The notes under the pieces are model-generated. The model was not told the origin of the DNA, did no database searches, and saw only the letters and a list, made by a program, of their open reading frames with translations. Of a DNA stretch of 11,982 bases, positions 1-4,927 are shown piece after piece; position 1 is the stretch's first letter, and each line of letters opens with the position of its first letter. This DNA comes from Campylobacteraceae bacterium (GTDB lineage Bacteria > Campylobacterota > Campylobacteria > Campylobacterales > Sulfurospirillaceae): positions 1 through 11,982 of the forward strand of contig JALUMZ010000098.1 of the NCBI GenBank assembly GCA_027055635.1, written 5' to 3'. A program made the position numbers and the translations under genes.

Positions 1-656
1 ACTCTAAAGAGGTTGCTACATGGAGAACGCACAATATAAAAAAAGGTGATACTCTTGAGTTTGGATTTGCAAAGAGTGGTCTTAGAGTCTATTTTGGTGT
101 AAAAAATGGTTTTAATATAGAAAAAGAGCTAGGAAGCAACTCGGTTACCATAAAAGAAAATATTGGCAGAAAACTCGAAAAAGGTGATTTGCTAAAATTT
201 ACAGATACTACTTTAAAGAGCAATAATTTCATTTTTAAAAGTCAGTTTATTCCTGCATACCCAAAAGAGTTAACTCTAAGAGTGTTTTTAGGGTATCAGG
301 ATGATCTGTTTGAAAAAGAAGAACTTGAGAAGTTTTTTTCAAGTGATTACACGGTGTCATCTCAATTTAATAGGATGGGATACAGACTAGATGGTCAAGA
401 AATCAAATGCAAGGCAAATGGAATCATATCTGAGGGCATAAGTTTTGGAGCGATACAGATACCGAAAGACGGAAAACCTATAGTATTACTGAAAGAGAGA
501 CAAACTATAGGAGGCTACCCTAAGATTGGATCTGTTTTACCTATCGATTGCTTTAAACTTTCCCAATTAAAATCCGGAGATATAGTAAAATTTGCACCTA
601 TAAGCTTAAAAGAAGCACAAGAAAAGATGAATTTATTTAGAAACTCTATCCTATAA
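1..656 (+). CDS. pxpC: 5-oxoprolinase subunit C (PxpC/KipA family), 5'-truncated
   Basis: This is the C-terminal 217 residues of a biotin-dependent-carboxyltransferase-like protein, the PxpC subunit of the ATP-dependent 5-oxoprolinase PxpABC, which opens cytosolic 5-oxoproline to glutamate. The reading frame is open from base 3 with no start, so the gene begins outside the window; the family is usually about 300 residues, so roughly 100 are missing. Recognisable family segments are NRMGYRLDG, SEGISFGAIQIP and the hallmark QTIGGYPKIGSVLP followed by QLKSGDIVKF near the C-terminus. An internal TTG at 189 could be mistaken for a start, but the clearly homologous residues before it (for example KKGDTLEFGFAKSGLRVYFG) show it is not. 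PxpA and PxpB partners, if present, lie upstream of the window. The last 11 bases overlap the convergent gene on the other strand. The family call is firm; the substrate is inferred from the family. Confidence 0.9.
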   Translation, partial: SKEVATWRTHNIKKGDTLEFGFAKSGLRVYFGVKNGFNIEKELGSNSVTIKENIGRKLEKGDLLKFTDTTLKSNNFIFKSQFIPAYPKELTLRVFLGYQDDLFEKEELEKFFSSDYTVSSQFNRMGYRLDGQEIKCKANGIISEGISFGAIQIPKDGKPIVLLKERQTIGGYPKIGSVLPIDCFKLSQLKSGDIVKFAPISLKEAQEKMNLFRNSIL

Positions 657-1092
657 GTTCTTCAAATCTTGATTGCAGATCTTTTTTCATTTTATCGGCG
701 ATCAAGTCACCATTTTCTATATTTTCTCTTATAAAGCTATCTAAATCAAAAAGCAGTTGAGCCAACTCATTTTCTATCTGTTGTTTTGAGCGGTTTTTTG
801 CCATAGAGGTTTCAAAAAACACAAGTTTTCTGATAAAATCCGACAATTTTTCTTGTGCTTTTTCTAAATCTACACCATCAAGCAAGGCAAATATGACATC
901 ACTTTTATCGTCTTGATTTATCTCTTTTTTGATATCTCTTATGTACTCTTGGATATGAGCTGAAAAAGAGGCGTATTTGTCGTATGGATTTAAAGCATCT
1001 ATATCCATCTTTTCTGTAATTTTTTTTATATTCTTTATAACTACAAATGCAACAACAATTGATACGAAAATTGCAGGTAAAAACTGATCCAT
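646..1092 (-). CDS. Membrane-anchored coiled-coil protein of unknown function
   Basis: I do not recognise this 148-residue protein. Residues 4-20 form one hydrophobic segment (PAIFVSIVVAFVVIKNI), followed by lysines, which predicts an N-terminal anchor with the rest in the cytoplasm. The remainder is highly charged and helical, with heptad-like stretches from about 80 to 148 (KAQEKLSDFIRKLVFFE, NELAQLLFDLDSFIREN), so a coiled coil or helical bundle is likely. The ATG start is preceded by an AAGGG ribosome-binding site about 10 nt away and by a -10-like TACAAT about 35 nt upstream, so it appears to have its own promoter. The TAG stop lies inside the last codons of pxpC, an 11-base tail-to-tail overlap. 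Normal composition, a proper ribosome-binding site and the promoter support a real gene. No function can be assigned. Confidence 0.75.
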   Translation of the reverse strand: MDQFLPAIFVSIVVAFVVIKNIKKITEKMDIDALNPYDKYASFSAHIQEYIRDIKKEINQDDKSDVIFALLDGVDLEKAQEKLSDFIRKLVFFETSMAKNRSKQQIENELAQLLFDLDSFIRENIENGDLIADKMKKDLQSRFEELIG

Positions 1093-1127
1093 TCTTATAA
1101 CCCTTTATTTTTTTTATGATTGATCCC

Positions 1128-1133
1128 ATTGTA
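1128..1133 (-). promoter_or_regulatory. Predicted -10 box (TACAAT) for the 646-1092 gene
   Basis: On the minus strand the sequence reads TACAAT, preceded by a T-rich run (1134-1160) and followed about 35 nt later by the ATG at 1092, with AAGGG between. A T-rich tract instead of a conserved -35 box is the known pattern of sigma-70 promoters in Campylobacterota. Prediction only. Confidence 0.5.
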
Positions 1134-1266
1134 GCAGAAAAAAATAAATTTATTTGCAAAAATTTGATAATTTTATAAATTTGGTGGCAACTATTAGCTT
1201 TACATCTCCTCCTGAGTTCTATCTCTAAAAATATCCCCTCTAGCTGCAACTACACAAGTAAAAATA

Positions 1267-1298
1267 TTAGATTTCAAGCAATAAGAAAAGAAATCTAA
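1267..1298. repeat. 9-bp perfect inverted repeat, 14-nt loop
   Basis: TTAGATTTC at 1267-1275 pairs perfectly with GAAATCTAA at 1290-1298. Read on the minus strand the stem is followed by a T-rich run (TATTTTT), so it could act as a weak terminator in that direction, but no leftward gene ends here. It shares bases 1294-1298 with a second hairpin at 1294-1310, so the two cannot form together. Confidence 0.6.
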
Positions 1299-1310
1299 GT
1301 AAAACTTAGA
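1294..1310. repeat. 7-bp hairpin with 3-nt loop, overlapping the 1267-1298 repeat
   Basis: TCTAAGT (1294-1300) pairs with ACTTAGA (1304-1310) around an AAA loop. It uses bases that also belong to the right arm of the preceding inverted repeat. It lies upstream of the predicted rightward promoter, so it would not be in that transcript; it could be a protein-binding dyad or chance in AT-rich DNA. Confidence 0.5.
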
Positions 1311-1351
1311 AAAATACCATAAAAACGATACAAATCAATATGCATTTTAAA

Positions 1352-1380
1352 TTGTAATACATACTAAAAGGTGATATAAT
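1352..1380 (+). promoter_or_regulatory. Near-consensus extended -10 promoter for the GH26-like lipoprotein gene
   Basis: TTGTAA at 1352-1357 (4 of 6 to the -35 consensus) is followed after exactly 17 nt by TATAAT at 1375-1380, a perfect -10. It is preceded by TGA at 1372-1374, which makes an extended -10 (TGnTATAAT). The predicted start point is about 1386-1388, giving an untranslated leader of about 60 nt before the GTG at 1448. This is the best promoter match in the window. Confidence 0.75.
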
Positions 1381-1382
1381 GC

Positions 1383-1399
1383 CAACTAAGAAATAGTTG
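1383..1399. promoter_or_regulatory. Candidate operator: 6-5-6 dyad at the predicted +1
   Basis: CAACTA (1383-1388) and TAGTTG (1394-1399) are perfect inverted half-sites separated by AGAAA. The dyad begins 3 nt after the -10 box and spans the predicted transcription start, where a bound repressor would block initiation. It could instead form a short hairpin at the 5' end of the mRNA. No regulator gene lies beside it. Confidence 0.4.
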
Positions 1400-1400
1400 T

Positions 1401-1428
1401 TCGTGCCCGCTCAGCGCGACCGTTAGCT
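1401..1428 (+). other. GC-rich block ending in an integron-core-like GTTAGC
   Basis: Bases 1401-1427 contain 19 G or C in 27 (about 70 %), against roughly one third in the surrounding DNA. The block contains CGCT-C-AGCG (1408-1416) and ends in GTTAGCT at 1422-1428, close to the GTTRRRY right core of integron attC/attI sites (one mismatch). GCCAAC at 1381-1386 can pair with GTTAGC at 1422-1427 apart from one C/A mismatch. The flanked stretch is only 35 nt, shorter than known attC sites, and no internal L boxes are evident. A cassette-type scar is one reading; a structured leader or a chance patch are others. Confidence 0.25.
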
Positions 1429-1437
1429 ACAAAGCAA

Positions 1438-1442
1438 AAGGA
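1438..1442 (+). promoter_or_regulatory. Ribosome-binding site fixing the GTG start at 1448
   Basis: AAGGA stands 5 nt before the GTG at 1448. The residues that follow at once form a lipoprotein signal peptide, so this site settles the start of the gene. Confidence 0.8.
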
Positions 1443-1447
1443 ACAAA

Positions 1448-3343
1448 GTGAAACTATTAATTTTTATACTAATCTCACTATTTTTAGTTGGATGCGGAGG
1501 CGGTAGCAGTGGTAAAAGCAACTCTTTTCATTCAGGAATGGAAGAGACAAAACTTCTTCCTCCTGATGATGATAAGATCTATTTTGGTGCATTTCCTGAT
1601 TTTGGAGGATCTGAAGATCAAGTAACAAGCCAAAAAATAAGAGACTTTGAAACAATTTTTGGCAAAAAAATAGTATGGGCATATTTTTCTCAAAATTGGT
1701 TTAATGGCATAAAATATCCAAAAGAACATATTCATGCAATTCATGATGCCAAGAGTATCCCTTTTGTTAGATTGATGCCTAGAAGTGATGAGACTCAAGG
1801 AGTTGCTGAAGATTACTTCTCTTTGCAAAAAATTATAGATGGTGATTTTGATACAGAATTAACAGAGTGGGCAAAAGATGCAAAAGAGGATAATATACCA
1901 TTACTCATAGATTTTGCAGTTGAAGCAAATGGAGATTGGTTTGGATATAGCGGAGTGTTTAATGGAGCAGGCAAAACGGATGGGTATGGCGATCCAAATT
2001 ATCCAGATGGTCCAGAAAGATATAGAGATGCCTATAGACACATCATCGATATCTTTAAAAAAGAAAAGGTTAATCATATTACATGGTTTTATCATTTTAA
2101 TTACACTTCATTTCCAAATGCACAATGGAATCAACCCAAATACTACTATCCCGGTGATAATTATATAGATTGGATAGGTTTTAGTCTTTATGGAGCTCAA
2201 ACACTAGATGAAGAGTGGGATGGTTTAGAATTTTCCACTCAACTTGAAAATTATATTGATTCCTATAAAGAGATAAATAGCACAAAACCTGTTGCACTTT
2301 TAGAATTTGGGGTAACAGACTATCATCAAGATGGCAACAAAAGTATCTGGCTAGAAGATGCATTTCAAACGATTTTAGATAATCCTTATATAAAATTTTC
2401 TGCAATTAGTCCTTGGCATGAAAATTGGGAAAATGAGGATGGAACAATGAGTACAATAAGATTGGATTCCTCTTTGGAGACACAAAAAACCTTTATAGAC
2501 TTAATAAAAAATGAGAGATTTATTTCAACTGCTGAAACATTTGATTCATCAATAGCACCATCTGTTGAGCCAAAACTTTTGTTTAAGTCTGGTTTTGAAA
2601 ACGGTGTATATATTGACAATACAGCCTATCTTGATAATGAAGATTATCGATACATAAAAGGTACTGACAATGAAACAGGTTTTTCTTGGCCAATTGATAT
2701 ATTTGGGGCAAATGAAAGCGCTTTGCACTATGTAGATGATGATAACCATCAAGCTGTTCACAGTGAAATTCAAACTGTTATTGGCCATAATGGTAAATAT
2801 ACTAAAGCTCTATATAGTACCGAAAATTATGATATAGGGGTAACCCAATGCCCATATGAAATTTTAAATGTTCAAGAAGGAAGAAAAGACTTATATATAA
2901 AATATTGGATCAAAATAGATGGTACAAGTCTATTTCAACCAAATATGTGGAGAGCAATTTTTGAATATAAAACTAAAGATTATGCGAAAAACAATGGATT
3001 TAGATTGATAGCATATATCTATACAGATGAAAATGGAGTGCCATATTGGCACTGGCAAGGTGATCAAAATCCTGAAAATCCTATTTGGGAAATTGATAAC
3101 AAAACAATTCCCGTTCCTATAAATAAATGGTTTTTGACTGAATTTTACTGGCATTGGAGTGAAGGTGATGATGGCAGGGCATTATGGAAAATAGATGGAA
3201 AAGTAGTTGGTGACCACCATGGGCCAACTACTCGAAATTCAAAACCTATTGATTTTATTATGCTAACTCAAATATACGGGGATGCAAATCCAAAATATCA
3301 ATGGATTGATGATATTGAAATATGGGATGGAATACCTGAGTGA
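1448..3343 (+). CDS. Secreted lipoprotein with GH26-like glycosidase domain and C-terminal jelly-roll-like domain
   Basis: This 631-residue protein starts with a lipoprotein signal (lipobox LVGC, lipidated Cys16) and a Gly/Ser linker, so it should be anchored in the outer envelope. Residues about 42-355 resemble the GH26/beta-mannanase clan of TIM-barrel glycosidases. DFAVEANGDWFGYSG (155-169) fits the acid/base motif with Glu159, and KPVALLEFGV (280-289) fits the nucleophile strand with Glu286. SPWHENWENEDG (321-332) follows. From about 377, a beta-rich, Trp/Tyr-rich domain starting LLFKSGFENG and ending YQWIDDIEIWDG looks like the concanavalin-like fold of polysaccharide lyases or laminin-G-type domains, perhaps for binding glycan. 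Both catalytic glutamates appear present, so it is probably an active beta-glycanase on extracellular polysaccharide; the substrate is unknown. It sits alone, without sugar-transport genes, behind a strong promoter. The fold call is from motifs only. Confidence 0.75.
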   Translation: MKLLIFILISLFLVGCGGGSSGKSNSFHSGMEETKLLPPDDDKIYFGAFPDFGGSEDQVTSQKIRDFETIFGKKIVWAYFSQNWFNGIKYPKEHIHAIHDAKSIPFVRLMPRSDETQGVAEDYFSLQKIIDGDFDTELTEWAKDAKEDNIPLLIDFAVEANGDWFGYSGVFNGAGKTDGYGDPNYPDGPERYRDAYRHIIDIFKKEKVNHITWFYHFNYTSFPNAQWNQPKYYYPGDNYIDWIGFSLYGAQTLDEEWDGLEFSTQLENYIDSYKEINSTKPVALLEFGVTDYHQDGNKSIWLEDAFQTILDNPYIKFSAISPWHENWENEDGTMSTIRLDSSLETQKTFIDLIKNERFISTAETFDSSIAPSVEPKLLFKSGFENGVYIDNTAYLDNEDYRYIKGTDNETGFSWPIDIFGANESALHYVDDDNHQAVHSEIQTVIGHNGKYTKALYSTENYDIGVTQCPYEILNVQEGRKDLYIKYWIKIDGTSLFQPNMWRAIFEYKTKDYAKNNGFRLIAYIYTDENGVPYWHWQGDQNPENPIWEIDNKTIPVPINKWFLTEFYWHWSEGDDGRALWKIDGKVVGDHHGPTTRNSKPIDFIMLTQIYGDANPKYQWIDDIEIWDGIPE

Positions 3344-3366
3344 TAATACTCATATATGGGTATTAT
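3343..3366 (+). terminator. Near-perfect 24-nt palindrome after the lipoprotein gene
   Basis: ATAATACTCATA (3343-3354) pairs with TATGGGTATTAT (3355-3366) with a single T-G wobble (3350/3359), beginning on the last base of the stop codon. There is no uridine run after it, so it is at best a weak terminator or a 3'-end stabiliser. Confidence 0.4.
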
Positions 3367-3377
3367 TGTCTGTAAGC

Positions 3378-3407
3378 TAATAACTGTTATCAAAATTTTA
3401 GTTATTA
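3378..3407. repeat. 8-bp inverted repeat at the convergent gene ends
   Basis: TAATAACT (3378-3385) pairs with AGTTATTA (3400-3407) around a 14-nt AT-rich loop. The right arm overlaps the stop and last codons of the leftward small gene. It may help end both transcripts, but neither side has a strong T run. Confidence 0.4.
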
Positions 3408-3616
3408 TTGCAGGAGCAAAAGCCATCCTCCTCTAGTTTTCTATTTTCTTCCTCTAGATTTTTCCTGTATTCTTGATATTTTTCCTCTTTTTTAGATATA
3501 AATGTGGTTTTTGAGTTGTTCCATTTCAATTCCTGTTTTTTGCTTTGGTTTCGATCCAGATTTGCAGCAAATATAAAAACAGCAGAGACAAAAAATACAA
3601 ATATAGATTTTAACAT
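3398..3616 (-). CDS. Small exported protein of unknown function
   Basis: This 72-residue protein has a clear Sec signal peptide (Lys3, then IFVFFVSAVFIFAA at about 5-18, probable cleavage after Ala17 or Ala18). The mature part of about 54 residues is highly charged: a Lys/Gln-rich stretch, then a Glu/Lys/Arg-rich helix (about 43-64, EEKYQEYRKNLEEENRKLEE) that may be a coiled coil, and a tail with two cysteines (FCSCNNN). The start is supported by AAAGG 7 nt upstream and a TACAAT -10 box about 30 nt upstream. It converges on the GH26-like gene and diverges from the fetB-like gene, so it is a separate transcript. I do not recognise the family. The signal peptide and ribosome-binding site argue that it is real despite its size. 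Confidence 0.7.
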   Translation of the reverse strand: MLKSIFVFFVSAVFIFAANLDRNQSKKQELKWNNSKTTFISKKEEKYQEYRKNLEEENRKLEEDGFCSCNNN

Positions 3617-3647
3617 ACGAGAACCTTTGTGAAAAGTCTTATGCCCT

Positions 3648-3653
3648 ATTGTA
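3648..3653 (-). promoter_or_regulatory. Predicted -10 box (TACAAT) for the small exported protein
   Basis: The minus strand reads TACAAT, preceded by a T-rich stretch (CTTTTAA) and followed about 30 nt later by the ATG at 3616. The same hexamer serves the other leftward orphan gene (1128-1133). It lies in the 50-bp divergent gap, so the rightward promoter of the fetB-like gene must share or overlap this space; I could not pick that promoter with confidence. Confidence 0.4.
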
Positions 3654-3666
3654 TTAAAAGTATGCT

Positions 3667-4374
3667 ATGATTTCACTTATGCAGTTAATATCAATATCAA
3701 GTTTGCTTTTTATGTTTATTCCTATCATAATCGTAGGTTTTGTCTATTTTTTGTGGACAAAAAACTTCAAAGAGATTGGTTTGGCAACCTTTAGGATGAT
3801 TTTACAGCTCCTAATCATAGGTTATTTTTTAAGTTATATTTTTCAAAATCAAAATCCTATGATGGGTTTGGGGATTCTTCTTTTTATGATAAGTGTATCT
3901 AGTTTTATTGCTCTTAGAAACATAAAAGATAAGAATTTTAATACATACTCAAAAATCTTTATCTCTGTTGCTATTGGTGGCAGTTTTAATCTTGTGTTGG
4001 TGCTGTTTTTTGTCTTGGATTTGGATCCATTTTATCAGCCTAGATTTATAATTCCATTAGCTGGAATGATATATGCAAACTCTATGAATGCTTTGTCCTT
4101 AGGTGCGGAAAGATTTGAAAATGAGATAAAAACAAGAGATTATATAAGTGCGAGAGCCATCTCCTTTAGAGCCTCTTTGATACCACAGGTAAATGCTTTT
4201 TTGGCTGTTGGATTGGTATCGTTGCCCGGTATGATGACTGGACAAATCCTCTCAGGAGTTAGCCCTATCATAGCGGTAAGATATCAAATAGTAGTGATGG
4301 CTATGGTATTAGGAAGTGCTGGTATGAGTGTGATGATATATTTATATTTACAAGGAAAAAATCGTGGAATTTAA
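3667..4374 (+). CDS. fetB: FetB-like ABC transporter permease (UPF0014, iron export family)
   Basis: This 235-residue integral membrane protein has about seven hydrophobic segments (for example 6-30, 44-58, 66-84, 97-118, 127-138, 175-190, 206-228). It carries the signature of the UPF0014/FetB family: FRMILQLLIIGYFL (42-55), GMIYANSMNALSLGAERF (133-150) and VSLPGMMTGQILSG (184-197). In Escherichia coli FetB works with the ATPase FetA in iron export and peroxide resistance; that role is known for the family, not shown here. No FetA-like ATPase adjoins it, which is unusual, so the ATPase would have to be encoded elsewhere. The ATG follows only a weak ribosome-binding site (AAAAG, 6 nt). Its end overlaps the next gene by 11 bases, so the two are translationally linked. 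It is probably the first gene of the rightward unit. Confidence 0.85.
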   Translation: MISLMQLISISSLLFMFIPIIIVGFVYFLWTKNFKEIGLATFRMILQLLIIGYFLSYIFQNQNPMMGLGILLFMISVSSFIALRNIKDKNFNTYSKIFISVAIGGSFNLVLVLFFVLDLDPFYQPRFIIPLAGMIYANSMNALSLGAERFENEIKTRDYISARAISFRASLIPQVNAFLAVGLVSLPGMMTGQILSGVSPIIAVRYQIVVMAMVLGSAGMSVMIYLYLQGKNRGI

Positions 4375-4867
4375 GATAAAAGAGAAGCAAAATATCTCAA
4401 AATGCTGTTTTGTATGCGGTATTCAAAATACTATAGGATTAAAGGCAAAATTTTATGTTAGCCATAGAGATGAAACTATAGCTCTTTTTACTCCTAGAGG
4501 TGAACTACAAAGTTATCCTGGGATTATGCATGGTGGAATTAGTGCTACTATCTTGGATGAGACGATTGGTAGAGCCATTATGAATAGATATGGAGAAAAT
4601 AGTTTTGGAGTTACGATAGAGCTAAATGTAAAATACAAAAAACCTGTGCCAACAGATGTAGAGTTGAAAGTTGTGGGCAGAATCACTAAAGATAGAGGCA
4701 GGATATTTGAAGGAGACGGTGAGATATATCTGCCTGATGGTACTATCGCAGTTAGTGCAAGTGGAAAATATCTAAAAAGAGACCTGAAACAAATATCAGA
4801 TGTAGAGTTTACGCAAGAAGAGTGGTTTAAATCTGATGCGCAAGATTTAGAAAAAATAGAGATTTAA
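4364..4867 (+). CDS. PaaI-family hotdog-fold thioesterase
   Basis: This 167-residue cytosolic protein belongs to the PaaI/YdiI-like hotdog acyl-CoA thioesterases. The key segment is YPGIMHGGISATILDETIGRA (about 51-71). HGG at 56-58 is the usual substrate-loop motif and Asp65/Glu66 on the following helix are candidate catalytic acids. VTIELNVKYKKPVP matches the family's central strand. Before it lies CCFVCGIQNTIGL (14-26), the CFVCG-type N-terminal motif found in one PaaI branch, which may bind metal or be structural. The GTG start is chosen because AAGGA lies 7 nt upstream, inside the 3' end of the fetB-like gene. The substrate is unknown and the transporter neighbour gives no clear hint. About 30 residues after the fold are acidic and family-specific. 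Confidence 0.85.
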   Translation: MEFKIKEKQNISKCCFVCGIQNTIGLKAKFYVSHRDETIALFTPRGELQSYPGIMHGGISATILDETIGRAIMNRYGENSFGVTIELNVKYKKPVPTDVELKVVGRITKDRGRIFEGDGEIYLPDGTIAVSASGKYLKRDLKQISDVEFTQEEWFKSDAQDLEKIEI

Positions 4868-4879
4868 TTTTTTTTTAGA

Positions 4880-4885
4880 TAAAAT
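4880..4885 (+). promoter_or_regulatory. Possible internal promoter ahead of leuD (-10 TAAAAT)
   Basis: A run of nine T (4868-4876) is followed by GATAAAATATAAAC, which offers TAAAAT as a -10 box with a predicted start near 4892. This is the only gap above 15 nt inside the rightward gene run, so a separate leucine promoter here is plausible. There is no -35 match. Weak prediction. Confidence 0.35.
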
Positions 4886-4898
4886 ATAAACAATCATA

Positions 4899-4912
4899 AG
4901 ACTTTATAGTCT
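4899..4912 (+). promoter_or_regulatory. Small hairpin just upstream of the leuD ribosome-binding site
   Basis: AGACT (4899-4903) pairs with AGTCT (4908-4912) around a TTAT loop, ending 3 nt before AAAGGA (4916-4921). It could tune access to the ribosome-binding site. I see no leucine-rich leader peptide or T-box, so classical leucine attenuation is not supported. Confidence 0.3.
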
Positions 4913-4927
4913 GCTAAAGGAATTTTT

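Larger units (their letters stand above)
1093..1447. other. 355-bp intergenic region with promoters, inverted repeats and a GC-rich block
   Basis: This is the longest stretch without a gene. In order it holds the promoter of the leftward gene (about 1128-1160), very AT-rich sequence to about 1195, a purine-rich minus-strand block at 1200-1255, two overlapping inverted repeats (1267-1310), a rightward promoter (1352-1380), a dyad at the predicted transcription start (1383-1399), a block of about 70 % GC (1401-1427), and the ribosome-binding site of the lipoprotein gene (1438-1442). I see no tRNA or other RNA gene that I recognise. Confidence 0.8.

Noticed and set aside
189..656. TTG at 189 as the start of a 155-residue protein
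   Set aside because: The same frame is open to the window edge and the residues before it match PxpC, so it is an internal leucine of a truncated gene.
905..1249. 114-residue minus-strand open frame overlapping the 646-1092 gene
   Set aside because: It crosses the promoter and start of that gene in another frame, has no ribosome-binding site and reads as unusual low-quality protein.
1401..1447. c-di-GMP (GEMM) riboswitch in the lipoprotein leader
   Set aside because: AAAGC and GGAAC look faintly similar, but the conserved GEMM core and its two paired helices are not present.
1464..3154. Several minus- and plus-strand open frames of 60-98 codons inside the lipoprotein gene
   Set aside because: They are shadows of a long gene with strong family motifs; none has a ribosome-binding site or recognisable domain.
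3378..3407. attC site downstream of the lipoprotein gene
   Set aside because: The arms TAATAAC/GTTATTA are complementary, but the span is only 30 nt, far too short for attC, and the loop has no L-box features; it is a simple AT-rich hairpin.
4861..4877. Rho-independent terminator after the thioesterase gene
   Set aside because: There is a long T run but no stem before it.
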